A stretch of DNA of 64,000 nt from Parvularcula marina (GTDB lineage: Bacteria > Pseudomonadota > Alphaproteobacteria > Caulobacterales > Parvularculaceae), in contig NZ_QUQO01000001.1 in NCBI RefSeq assembly GCF_003399445.1, positions 1,175,001 to 1,239,000 of the forward strand, read 5' to 3'. Each line of letters opens with the position of its first letter. Positions within the stretch are counted from its first letter, which is position 1. Of this stretch, positions 1-8,098 are shown piece by piece. A program made the position numbers and the translations under genes. A model generated the notes under the pieces. That model did not search any database, had not been told where the DNA came from, and was given only the letters and a program-made list of their open reading frames with translations.

Positions 1-493
1 GGATCCAGAAACCGGGGACGAAATTCGCAAACAGGCGCGCAATAGACGGGCCGACCAACAAGAAGACCGTCGAGAGCATGTAACGGGCATGTCGGTCAGG
101 GAACCGCCGGTTCCTTAGACCCAGAAAATAGAGAAACGGAAAACCGATCGAGGCGGCAAGGTCCGCGACCGCGAGCGGGATGCCGAACATCGGCGTGAAG
201 GGCGACGGGCTGAGCAGCGTGATCTTCGTGACCAGCAGCCCGGCGGCAACAAACAACGGCACCAGCAGGAGGCTCGCCCGCCCCGACCAGGCATGAACGC
301 GCCACGACCGATGATGGATCGACCAGCTCTGGGTCACCAGCAGCACGATCCACAACGTTGCGGTGATCCCGTGAAAATGATGCGCGGCGGGCGCTTCGCG
401 CAGCGCCGAGAAATAGCTGGGGTGAAAGGCGATGATCGTCACCACGAAGAACGCGGCGACATAGAAATGGGCGCGAGGAAATGGCAGCGTCAC
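1..493 (-). CDS. Polytopic membrane protein of unknown function, 3' end cut by the window edge
   Basis: An open frame runs leftward from a GTG at 493 off the left edge, giving at least 164 residues without a stop. A GGAGG sits 7 nt before the GTG, which supports the start. The protein has about five hydrophobic segments (near residues 10-25, 43-56, 73-90, 108-122 and 135-150). Between them are His-rich turns such as AHHFHG, SIHHRSW and the motif HAWSGRASL. This looks like a small heme- or DUF2306-type integral membrane protein, but I do not recognise the family with certainty. It is divergently oriented to the regulator starting at 638, with about 140 bp between them. The coding potential is convincing because the hydrophobic pattern and the Shine-Dalgarno agree, while the other frames here read as Arg/Pro-rich shadow. 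Confidence 0.65.
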   Translation of the reverse strand, partial: MTLPFPRAHFYVAAFFVVTIIAFHPSYFSALREAPAAHHFHGITATLWIVLLVTQSWSIHHRSWRVHAWSGRASLLLVPLFVAAGLLVTKITLLSPSPFTPMFGIPLAVADLAASIGFPFLYFLGLRNRRFPDRHARYMLSTVFLLVGPSIARLFANFVPGFWI

Positions 494-637
494 GGGAGGG
501 CCTCCGGTTTAAACGACCGCCCCTTCATTCCCTGCCGCGCGAGGAGTGCGAAGGCGGCAAGCAAGGCTATGCCTTGGAAAACCGCTCATGGCCGCAATTG
601 GCCGCTGGGGCCGGCTTTGCTATATCGGGGGCCGGTG

Positions 638-2053
638 ATGAAGGACGAGATTTTGACCGAGACGACCCCGCCCTCCGCCGCCGGCCGCCTCGTCGGCTGG
701 AAACGAATCGCCGCGCATCTTGGCTGCGGCGAGCGCACGGCCCGGCGCTGGGGCGCCGAAGAAGACCTGCCGGTCCATCGTCAGGCCCATGAAAGCCGCA
801 GCACCGTTTTTGCCTATCCGGCGGAACTCGACCACTGGCTGGCGTCGCGGACAGCGGCGCCCGGAGTGGAGGAAGCCGCGCCGTCTTCTCAACAAGGGCT
901 GCGTTTCGGCTGGCTACGGTCGCGTCTGGTCCTCGCCCTCCTCGCAGGCCTCGCCGCTGTCATCTTCGCTGTAGTGACGCTCAGCAGGGAGCCCGCCCCT
1001 TCGGCCGACGGTTTCACCAGGGACCCAGAGGCCGCCGACCTTTATGAGCGCGGCCGTGCCCTCTGGCAGCAGCGCGGAGAAGAGCCTAACCGCAGGGCGA
1101 TCAGCCTCTTGTCAAAGGCTGTCGAGCAGGATCCCGAATTCGCCGAAGGCTGGGCCGCGCTTGCCTCGGCCTGGGCGACCCTTCCGACCTATTCGGACGA
1201 CATTTCCAACCGGCGCGCGGAAGATGAAGCAACCCTGGCAGCCAATCGCGCCCTTTCCCTGAACCCGAGACTTGCCGAGCCGCGTAGCCTGATGGTGACA
1301 TTTGCCCAGCGGCATGGCGACTGGGCCGAATCTGAACGGATCTATGAAGAAGCGCTGGCGGCGGACCCGGACAATCCGACCGTGCTCCTCTGGTATGCGG
1401 GGCATTACCGCGAGCTTGGCATGTTCGAGCAGGTCGATCTCCTCCTCGCAAAGGCACGCGCTCTTGATCCGAACGCCCCGCCGATCCGGCTCGAAACCGC
1501 GATGAACACGCTGCACAATGGTGGGCTCGATGAAGGCGAAGCGATGCTTGATGAGATCTGGTTCGATCTCGGCCTTCACTCCCCCATCGTCTGGACGGGC
1601 AAATGGCTCGCCTTTCTCAAACGCGATGACCGAGACGCCCTTGCAGCGTGGACGGATGAAATGCCGTTCAATGCACCCAAGCCCCTCTTCCGCCGCTTTG
1701 CACAAATGAGTGAAGAGGCAAGCAGTGCGGATCGAGAGGCCCTTGCCGCCGACATCGTGACGGCTTCAGCGGACAATCTTCCGCCCTGGCTTGCCTATAT
1801 CATGCTCGAGCATCTGGGCGAGACGAACCGCGCGCTCGATATTGCCGAGCGAAAGGCCGAGACCGGGCAGTTCTATAATTCAGTCGTCCTCTTTGATCCC
1901 TTCATGACCGAAACGCGGCAGACGGAACGCTTTGCGAGGATCACCGAACGTCTCGGTTTTCTTCCCTACTGGCGAGAGAATGGTGCGCCCACGCTCTGCG
2001 CCGCCGAGAAGAACGCACCGTTCTGCCGCGCCATTGCGGGCAAGGACGAATAG
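638..2053 (+). CDS. Membrane-anchored HTH-TPR one-component regulator
   Basis: This 471-residue protein has three parts. Residues about 12-65 form an excisionase/MerR-like DNA-binding region with the typical WKRIAAHLG, RTARRW, LPVHR and ELDHWL signatures. One transmembrane helix follows near residues 93-112. The rest, to the C-terminus, is a TPR-like alpha-helical region (repeats with A-x-LYERG, AEGWAALA and YEEALAADPDN). The same HTH fused to adenylate cyclase or TPR modules is widespread in proteobacteria; the ligand and target genes are unknown. The open frame extends upstream to 293, but that part reads as antisense shadow of the leftward membrane gene, so I place the start at ATG 638 (or the adjacent in-frame GTG 635). 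The orientation implies DNA binding in the cytoplasm and TPR in the periplasm, which is inference. Confidence 0.8.
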   Translation: MKDEILTETTPPSAAGRLVGWKRIAAHLGCGERTARRWGAEEDLPVHRQAHESRSTVFAYPAELDHWLASRTAAPGVEEAAPSSQQGLRFGWLRSRLVLALLAGLAAVIFAVVTLSREPAPSADGFTRDPEAADLYERGRALWQQRGEEPNRRAISLLSKAVEQDPEFAEGWAALASAWATLPTYSDDISNRRAEDEATLAANRALSLNPRLAEPRSLMVTFAQRHGDWAESERIYEEALAADPDNPTVLLWYAGHYRELGMFEQVDLLLAKARALDPNAPPIRLETAMNTLHNGGLDEGEAMLDEIWFDLGLHSPIVWTGKWLAFLKRDDRDALAAWTDEMPFNAPKPLFRRFAQMSEEASSADREALAADIVTASADNLPPWLAYIMLEHLGETNRALDIAERKAETGQFYNSVVLFDPFMTETRQTERFARITERLGFLPYWRENGAPTLCAAEKNAPFCRAIAGKDE

Positions 2054-2103
2054 GATAAGCGCCTCGCATTGGCATCCCTGCGCTCCGCGCCTAAACTCTC
2101 CCC

Positions 2104-2457
2104 ATGACCAAGCACCGCATTTTCACGACCAGCTTCGCCAGCGTCTATCCGCATTACATCACCAAGGCGGAGAAAAAGGGACGCACCAAGGCGGAAGTCC
2201 ACGAGATCATCCGTTGGCTGACGGGCTATGACGAAAAGGGGCTTGCCAAAGTGCTCAAAGACGGCACCGACTTTGAGCACTTCTTTGCCGAAGCGCCCGC
2301 CCTCAACCCCTCGCGTAAGCTGATCAAAGGCGTCGTCTGCGGCATCAGGGTCGAGGAGATCGAGGATCCGCTGATGCAGGAGCTCCGCTATCTCGACAAG
2401 CTGATCGATGAGCTGGCCCGCGGCAAGAAGATGGAGAAAATCCTGCGCACGGAGTAA
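2104..2457 (+). CDS. DUF2200 domain-containing protein
   Basis: This 117-residue soluble protein matches the small DUF2200 family along its whole length. It opens with the [13 protein letters not shown] block, followed by KAEKKGR(T)KAEV and EIIRWLTGY, and ends in a Lys/Glu-rich helix ([13 protein letters not shown]). The family has no established function. It lies 50 bp after the HTH-TPR gene and about 140 bp before the ABC exporter, so it may be transcribed alone or with the upstream gene. Only a weak ribosome-binding site is visible ahead of ATG 2104, yet the family N-terminus fits this start exactly. Confidence 0.85.
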   Translation: MTKHRIFTTSFASVYPHYITKAEKKGRTKAEVHEIIRWLTGYDEKGLAKVLKDGTDFEHFFAEAPALNPSRKLIKGVVCGIRVEEIEDPLMQELRYLDKLIDELARGKKMEKILRTE

Positions 2458-2600
2458 TCCTTCGCTCAGCCGACGCATAACCGCTATGCGAGGAGCGCCC
2501 ACTCCCCAAGGTGACAAACCCGCCGCTCGCGCCTACATGTCCCTTGCCCGAATGGGCGGTTTCAGAGGGGCACCGGCAAGGCCGGGACCAGCGTGAACCG

Positions 2601-3449
2601 ATGATCAGGGTTGAAGATGTCGGCTTTGCCTATGGCAGCCAGCCGCCCGCAATTGACGGCCTCTCTTTCGAGATCGCGAAAGGCGAGATTTTCGGCTTTC
2701 TGGGGCCCAGCGGCGCCGGCAAGACAACGACGCAGAAGATCCTCCTCAAACTCCTCAAGGGCTACTCGGGCACCATCGAGGTGATGGGCCGCCCGCTCTC
2801 CTCATGGGGCCGCGCCTATTTCCAGAAGATCGGCGTCTGTTTCGAATTCCCCAGCAATTACGCCAAGCTGACCGCGCTTGAAAACCTGCGCTTCTTCGCC
2901 GGATTCTTCTCCGGCCCCACCGCCGACCCAATGCAGTTGCTGGAGGAAGTCGGCCTTGGCCATGCGGCAAACCAACGTGTCGAGCAGTTCTCCAAAGGCA
3001 TGCAGATCCGGCTGAATGTCGCGCGCTCCCTCCTCAACAACCCCGAGCTTTTGTTCCTTGACGAGCCGACCGCAGGGCTTGATCCCGCCAATGCAAGAGC
3101 GATCCGTGATCTGATCGCCCGTCGTCGGGATGAAGGCGCAACCGTCTTCCTGACGACCCATGACATGGCCGTTGCCGAGGCGCTATGCGACCGCGTCGGC
3201 CTTCTTGTTCATGGAAAGCTGGCCGCACTTGATGCGCCAAGGACTTTGCGGCTTGCCCATGGCGAACGGAAGGTCGAGGTCAGCTATGTGCTGGAGGGGC
3301 AGCCGGGGACGGAGATTTTCGATCTCGACGGTCTCGATACGAATGAGCGCTTCACGCATCTTCTGCACAATGCCCATATCGAGACCCTGCACACGCTGGA
3401 GCCGACGCTGGATGATGTCTTCATCAAGCTTGCGGGGCGGACGTCATGA
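2601..3449 (+). CDS. ABC transporter ATP-binding protein (ABC-2/drug exporter type)
   Basis: This 282-residue nucleotide-binding subunit carries a Walker A GPSGAGKTT near residues 35-43, a signature motif FSKGMQ near 130, a Walker B LLFLDEP near 150 and an H-loop TTHD near 183. The C-terminal 80 residues are of the kind found in DrrA/CcmA-like exporter ATPases. The frame stays open upstream to 2511, but the family begins at MIRVEDVGF, so ATG 2601 is preferred. The stop overlaps the ATG of the next gene (ATGA at 3446-3449), so it is translationally coupled to the two permease genes. The genes form a three-component exporter of the fluoroquinolone/antibiotic type; the substrate cannot be read from the sequence. 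Confidence 0.92.
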   Translation: MIRVEDVGFAYGSQPPAIDGLSFEIAKGEIFGFLGPSGAGKTTTQKILLKLLKGYSGTIEVMGRPLSSWGRAYFQKIGVCFEFPSNYAKLTALENLRFFAGFFSGPTADPMQLLEEVGLGHAANQRVEQFSKGMQIRLNVARSLLNNPELLFLDEPTAGLDPANARAIRDLIARRRDEGATVFLTTHDMAVAEALCDRVGLLVHGKLAALDAPRTLRLAHGERKVEVSYVLEGQPGTEIFDLDGLDTNERFTHLLHNAHIETLHTLEPTLDDVFIKLAGRTS

Positions 3450-4153
3450 AAGTCTTTGCGCAGGCTGTCCGGCATGATCTGCGGATCCTTTACCGCACGG
3501 GATATATCGTCACCACGGTGATCATTCTTGGCCTGCTCGCGCTCGCCGCCTCACGGCTTCATTTCACGGCCATGAGTTCAGTTGCGATGCCGCTGGCGGC
3601 GATCGTCCTCATTCTGGGGATCATGACGCCATTCCTATCGGTCAGCATCATGTTCCTCAGCGAGCGGAATGAAGGCATATTGACCAGCCTCGGGGTCATG
3701 CCCGTCCGGCCATTGACCCTGCTTCTCGCTCGCACATTGGTTCTGTCGGTTCTCGCAGGCACGGAGATGTTCGTTCTCTTCTCGATCGCTTTTGGCAGCT
3801 CGATTGATATGGGTCTCCTCATCATCGGGCTTTTGTCACTCGCGATCCCGTCGGTCCTTTTCGGGGTGACAGGCGTGTCGCCATTCACGGCGCTGCATGA
3901 ATTCATCCTGCCCATGACCTTATGGGTCCTGTTCCTCAGCCTGCCCGCCTTCCTCACCTTGCGCGGGGTCGATCCCCAATGGCTGCTCTGGCATCCCATG
4001 GCCCCGGCCCACCGGCTGATCAGCGCGGCCTTCGGCTCGACGGAGCCCGGCACTCTTCTTTTCGGGCTTGCGGGTTCGGCCATCTGGACGCTGATCGCCG
4101 GCTCACTCGCATTGCGCAGCCTTGCGCGCATGCGGCTGACAGCGGTGGAGTGA
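3446..4153 (+). CDS. ABC-2 type exporter permease (first of two)
   Basis: This 235-residue membrane protein has six hydrophobic segments: near residues 15-35, 42-65, 88-105, 115-130, 145-165 and 205-220. It also contains the short SERNEGILTSLGVMPVRP stretch, which resembles the cytoplasmic coupling region of ABC-2 permeases (E-R-x-x-G-x-L-x-S-L-x-V-x-P). It begins inside the stop of the ATPase gene and ends 3 bp before the second permease. Two short permeases plus one ATPase is the arrangement of heteromeric drug or lipid exporters. A role in export across the inner membrane is therefore likely, with unknown cargo. Confidence 0.85.
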   Translation: MKVFAQAVRHDLRILYRTGYIVTTVIILGLLALAASRLHFTAMSSVAMPLAAIVLILGIMTPFLSVSIMFLSERNEGILTSLGVMPVRPLTLLLARTLVLSVLAGTEMFVLFSIAFGSSIDMGLLIIGLLSLAIPSVLFGVTGVSPFTALHEFILPMTLWVLFLSLPAFLTLRGVDPQWLLWHPMAPAHRLISAAFGSTEPGTLLFGLAGSAIWTLIAGSLALRSLARMRLTAVE

Positions 4154-4156
4154 GCC

Positions 4157-4936
4157 ATGGCCGGACCGCCGCTCCAGTTTTTCCGCTCCCTGATCGCCTC
4201 GGATTTGCGCAGCATTTCGCGCAATAGCCTCCTGCTCCTACTCACCTTCACACCGCTCCTGATGGCGGTCGTTTTCCGCCTGACAGTACCGAATGTGGCC
4301 ATGCTCGAAGACCTTGTCGCCAAACAGGGCTATACGGATATTGAAGGCCTCCGCGGTTTTCTTGAGACGGCCCTCGGTCAGATCCACCCGGTCCTGATGT
4401 CAATCTATATCGGGCTCAGCTCCTCCCTCGTTGGCAGCGTCTACGGACTTCTTCTTGTGGAGGAGCGTGAGGACCATGTCCTGCCCAGCATCCGGGTCAT
4501 GCCGGTTGCCTTCAGCACCTATATGATCGCGCGGCTGATCCTGCCGATCCTGTTCTCGATTGCCGTCACCACTCTTGCTTATCCGATTGCCGGCATGGCG
4601 CCGCTGCCGCTCGGCACGATCTTCGTGATTGCCGCTGCCGGCGCCAGCATGGTGCCGATGGCCACCCTCGCCGTTGTGGCCATCGCGCCCGGCCGGGTGA
4701 CCGCGCTGGCTATGGTCCGTGTTCTGAGCCTTGTTGCGATCCTGCCGATCCTGACCCGGTTCATCGGCCCACCCGCCGAATGGATCTTCATGCCGATAGG
4801 CAGCTATTGGCAGATGCAGGCATTGTGGACCGCCATCGAAGGCGGCGAAATCGGCGCCCAGCTCGGCATTTGCGTGGCGGTCAATTTCCTCTTCGCTCTT
4901 GTCTTCTACGCAATATTCGCGAACAAATCCGAGTAG
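4157..4936 (+). CDS. ABC-2 type exporter permease (second of two)
   Basis: This 259-residue protein has six hydrophobic stretches and a LLLVEEREDHVLPSIRVMPV segment near residues 95-115. That segment parallels the SERNEGILTSLGVMPV region of the preceding permease, so the two probably arose by duplication and form a heterodimer. It starts 3 bp after the previous stop and closes the operon. About 118 bp of non-coding DNA follow before the FMN reductase. The substrate is unknown. Confidence 0.85.
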   Translation: MAGPPLQFFRSLIASDLRSISRNSLLLLLTFTPLLMAVVFRLTVPNVAMLEDLVAKQGYTDIEGLRGFLETALGQIHPVLMSIYIGLSSSLVGSVYGLLLVEEREDHVLPSIRVMPVAFSTYMIARLILPILFSIAVTTLAYPIAGMAPLPLGTIFVIAAAGASMVPMATLAVVAIAPGRVTALAMVRVLSLVAILPILTRFIGPPAEWIFMPIGSYWQMQALWTAIEGGEIGAQLGICVAVNFLFALVFYAIFANKSE

Positions 4937-5054
4937 AAGCCCTGCAATTTGGTCTGGTTTGTTGCGCTCTGTGCAATAGTATCATGCCGGCGAAGTGGGC
5001 GACGAGTGTTCGAAAGATTCCTAGATGAAGGTCAGAATTCAAACGGGAACGACC

Positions 5055-5603
5055 ATGAACATCATCGCCTTTGCCGCCAGCAACAGCTCGGCCTCGATCA
5101 ACAAACAGCTGGCCAGCCATGCCCTCAGCCTGCTGACCGAAGAGATCTCACCCGATGCGGGTGGAGATCTGCTCGACCTCAATGACTTTGAAATGCCGAT
5201 CTATAGTGAGGATCGGGAAAAGGCAGACGGTATTCCGGAGCAGGCGGTCAGTTTCCGCCGGAAGGTCGCAGAAGCGGATGCCGTTATCATCGCCTTTGCG
5301 GAGCACAATGGCAGCTATTCGGCGGCCTATAAGAATATCTTTGACTGGGCATCCCGGCTCGAAGGGAAAGTTTATCAGGACAAGCCTGTCCTTCTTCTCT
5401 CGACTTCACCAGGCGGCAGAGGCGCAAAATCGGTGCTGGAGCAGGCCACCGCCGCCATGCCGCATTTCGGCGCAACGGTCGTGGGGGCCTTGTCCGTGCC
5501 CAGTTTCCACGACCATTTTGACAAATCAGAAGATCGGCTTACGGATGAAGCCCTCTCAACAGAGCTTCGCGCCCTGCTCAGCCAGCTTGCTGAGCAAGGT
5601 TAA
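5055..5603 (+). CDS. NAD(P)H-dependent FMN reductase family protein
   Basis: This 182-residue flavodoxin-fold protein starts with a beta strand and a Ser/Asn-rich phosphate-binding loop (AFAASNSSASINKQL). It then has the family-defining EHNGSYSAAYKNIFDWASR block near residues 80-98 and the LSTSPGGRGAKSVLEQ segment near 115-130. Such enzymes reduce FMN, quinones or azo compounds with NAD(P)H in the cytoplasm. An in-frame ATG lies 30 nt upstream at 5025, but residues IIAFAASN at the very N-terminus fit the family better from ATG 5055, which has a GGGA ahead of it. It converges with the M28 peptidase gene, 12 bp between stops. Confidence 0.88.
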   Translation: MNIIAFAASNSSASINKQLASHALSLLTEEISPDAGGDLLDLNDFEMPIYSEDREKADGIPEQAVSFRRKVAEADAVIIAFAEHNGSYSAAYKNIFDWASRLEGKVYQDKPVLLLSTSPGGRGAKSVLEQATAAMPHFGATVVGALSVPSFHDHFDKSEDRLTDEALSTELRALLSQLAEQG

Positions 5604-5615
5604 AACCGGCCCAGC

Positions 5616-7061
5616 CTATTGCGCGCCGTCGGCGACATCTTCCGTCGGCGCCGCTTCCTCAGCAGGCGGCTCACGGAACGGCCCCGGCATATTCGCCGCC
5701 ATCCACGTAAAGGCGGCATAGGCCGCGACATTCTGGGCAAGTTCATCAGGGTCGATCTTGTCCAGCGTGTCATCGGGCGTGTGGTGAAGATCGAAATAGT
5801 CCCAGCCATTCTGGCGAAGTGACGTGACCGGGACGCCAGCGATCCGCAGCGGGATCACGTCCGGACCACCGCCCGCCATATTGTCACCGCGCGCAATGCC
5901 AAGCGGCTCGAGTACGCGCGCCATGGCCGCCGCCTTGTCGAGCTGGCTTTCACCATAGCGTGTCTGGAACTGATAAATCTTGCCGGCGCCGAAATCGCTT
6001 TCCGCGCCCATTACATGCTTGTCGAGTTCCGCCGCATGCGCCCGCGCATATTCAAACGCACCCAGCAGGCCGACTTCTTCTGAACCGAACAGCACGATAC
6101 GGATCGTCCGCTCCGGTTTTTTACGCTTGTCGAGCATCAGCTTGCCCGCCCCGACAACGATGCCGACACCTGCACCATCATCAACGGCGCCCGTGCCAAG
6201 ATCCCAGCTATCGAGATGCGCGCCAATCAGGACAATTTCGTCCGTCCGCCCCGGTATTTCCGCGATCACATTGCCTGAGGGTGCTTTCTCGCGAGTCTGA
6301 ACCGATAGCTCGAATAAAACCGTCACCGGTCCGTCACTCATCTCCAGGGCGCGTGCCAGCTGGTCAGAATCAGGCGCAGACAGCGCCGCCGTCGGCACTT
6401 TCGTGACATCCTTTTCATAAGACATCAGGCCTGTATGCGGGAAGCGGTGGTGATCCGTCCCCACACTGCGGATCAGGGCCGCCTTCGCGCCGCGCTTGCC
6501 GGCTTCATTGGCAGCTCCGGAGCGTTTAGCAACGGCGACACCGTAGCCCGAGCCATCTTGCGTGCGCACCATGGGCTCATCGACAAAGACGATCTTGCCC
6601 GCCAACGTGTCCCCTTCAGGATAATTTTTCAGCTCGGTCATCGTCTCAAAACGGACGACCTCACCTGTCACACCGCCTTCAGGCGTGGCGACTGACCCAC
6701 CGAGACCCGTAATCTCCAACTCTTGCGGAAAAGGAGAAACGATTGCAGCGGCTTCCTTCTCGCGCGCCCAATATGGGATCTCGAAAGTCTCGATACGAAC
6801 ATTCTTGAAACCGAGGGATTTGAGGTGATCAACAGCCCAGTCACGTGCCCGCGCTTCCGCCTCGGACCCTGCGAGCCGCGCCCCGACCTTGGTCGTCAGT
6901 TCTTCGACCGTTCTATATCCTTGATCGTCCGCGAGCGCTTTCTCGATCAGCTTCTTCGCATCCGCCTCAACTTTCGGCGGCAGCGGGCTTTCGGCTTGCG
7001 CAAAAGCAGACGCCGTCAGGGCGGTCGTGGCGGCCATCAGGGCCAGAAAGGTTTTCGGCAT
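5616..7061 (-). CDS. Secreted M28-family zinc aminopeptidase
   Basis: This 481-residue protein has an N-terminal signal peptide (MPKTFLALMAATTALTASAFA). A PA-like insert follows (GYGVAVAKRSGAANEAGKRGA region), then the M28 catalytic domain. The expected di-zinc ligands are visible: His in GAHLDSWD near residue 283, Asp in AVDDGAG, the Glu pair in FGSEEVGL near 327, Asp in GAESDFG, and His in DLHHTPDD near 424. This is the layout of plasma glutamate carboxypeptidase/aminopeptidase Q-like enzymes acting on short peptides in the periplasm. The frame is open 15 nt further upstream, but ATG 7061 gives a clean signal peptide. The C-terminal 20 residues are an acidic, low-complexity tail (PPAEEAAPTEDVADG). 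Confidence 0.9.
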   Translation of the reverse strand: MPKTFLALMAATTALTASAFAQAESPLPPKVEADAKKLIEKALADDQGYRTVEELTTKVGARLAGSEAEARARDWAVDHLKSLGFKNVRIETFEIPYWAREKEAAAIVSPFPQELEITGLGGSVATPEGGVTGEVVRFETMTELKNYPEGDTLAGKIVFVDEPMVRTQDGSGYGVAVAKRSGAANEAGKRGAKAALIRSVGTDHHRFPHTGLMSYEKDVTKVPTAALSAPDSDQLARALEMSDGPVTVLFELSVQTREKAPSGNVIAEIPGRTDEIVLIGAHLDSWDLGTGAVDDGAGVGIVVGAGKLMLDKRKKPERTIRIVLFGSEEVGLLGAFEYARAHAAELDKHVMGAESDFGAGKIYQFQTRYGESQLDKAAAMARVLEPLGIARGDNMAGGGPDVIPLRIAGVPVTSLRQNGWDYFDLHHTPDDTLDKIDPDELAQNVAAYAAFTWMAANMPGPFREPPAEEAAPTEDVADGAQ

Positions 7062-7118
7062 TGGGCTCTCCCTCATTTGGGCGCGGAAGGTAGCCGGTGT
7101 CGTCCGGCACCTCTTGCG

Positions 7119-8012
7119 TCACTTGCCCGCATGTCTAGGCCCCGCCTCCGCCCCGGGCAAGACCGAGGCCGCAAGGCAAAGAGCGCCAGTGATCCCCGCA
7201 TCATCCCCCAAAGACGGCGCCGCGATATAATCACGGACCGACGGAATGGAGACATAGCCAGCCAGAAGGCTTTCCATCTGCTCACGGATGACATCAATCA
7301 GGCCCGGCGTCTTCATCACCCCGCCGCCGAAAAGGATCCGGTCGGGCCGGTGTGTCAGTGTGAGAGTCAGAGCGAGCTGCGCCAGATATCCGCCGATCAG
7401 CTCAATCGCCGGGCCAGGGTCGGCCATTTCATTTAGCCCCATCCCCCATCGCGCCTTGATCGCAGGCCCCGACGCCAGCCCCTCAAGACAATCCCCATGG
7501 AACGGGCACGCGCCTTCGAACGGATCGCGCTCACCGTCCCTGACCGGACGAATATGGCCCATTTCATAATGCCCTGCACCATTCAAAGATTGTCCATCCC
7601 GCAGCACACCTGTACCGATACCTGTGCCGACCGTCACATAAGCGAGCGTGCGGCACCCCTGCCCCGCCCCGTGACGCCATTCGGCAAGCCCCGCACCATT
7701 CACATCCGTATCAAGATCAATGGGGCAATCAAGCCCCTCAAATGCATCGAGATAACTCACCCCCGTCCAGCCGGGCTTGGGTGTTTTCAACATCTCTCCA
7801 AATTGCGGTGAAGACGGATCGATATCTACAGGTCCGAAACTTGCAATCCCAAGCGCATCAAGCACTCCGTGCCCCCGGAAAAATTCCCGTACCGCCTTCA
7901 GCGTCTCATCCGGACTCGTCGTTGGAATGACGCATTTTTCCAGCGGGCCGTCCGTCCGGTCCGCAACGGCACAGATAAATTTCGTGCCCCCTGCTTCGAT
8001 GCCTCCCAGCAT
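7119..8012 (-). CDS. ROK-family fructokinase
   Basis: This 297-residue sugar kinase has the ROK N-terminal ATP motif (GGIEAGGTKF), a VTVGTGIGTG phosphate loop, the sugar-binding GHYEMGHI with its His ligand, and a zinc cluster of the type CPFHGDCLEG. The N-terminal GIEAGGTK and CPFHGDC motifs are typical of Mak/ScrK-like fructokinases rather than glucokinases. It should convert fructose to fructose 6-phosphate in the cytoplasm. It is divergent from the Tat-exported oxidoreductase starting at 8099. The 86-bp gap holds a LacI-type operator candidate at 8074-8087, so both genes could answer to one sugar-responsive repressor not encoded in this window. Confidence 0.9.
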   Translation of the reverse strand: MLGGIEAGGTKFICAVADRTDGPLEKCVIPTTSPDETLKAVREFFRGHGVLDALGIASFGPVDIDPSSPQFGEMLKTPKPGWTGVSYLDAFEGLDCPIDLDTDVNGAGLAEWRHGAGQGCRTLAYVTVGTGIGTGVLRDGQSLNGAGHYEMGHIRPVRDGERDPFEGACPFHGDCLEGLASGPAIKARWGMGLNEMADPGPAIELIGGYLAQLALTLTLTHRPDRILFGGGVMKTPGLIDVIREQMESLLAGYVSIPSVRDYIAAPSLGDDAGITGALCLAASVLPGAEAGPRHAGK

Positions 8013-8073
8013 GACTGTATTTCCTCCCCGCCCCGCCCCTGACAGGCGCGCGGTCTTCGAATATGCTGCCCTA

Positions 8074-8087
8074 TGTGAACGCTAACA
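8074..8087. promoter_or_regulatory. LacI-family-like operator between fructokinase and oxidoreductase genes
   Basis: The 14-mer TGTGAACGCTAACA has inverted symmetry at 10 of 14 positions around a central CG, the hallmark of LacI/GalR-family sites (idealised TGTTAGCGCTAACA). It lies 12 bp before the ATG of the oxidoreductase and about 60 bp from the fructokinase start, in the divergent gap. The assignment is by resemblance only. Confidence 0.4.
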
Positions 8088-8098
8088 AAGGGCCGTCC

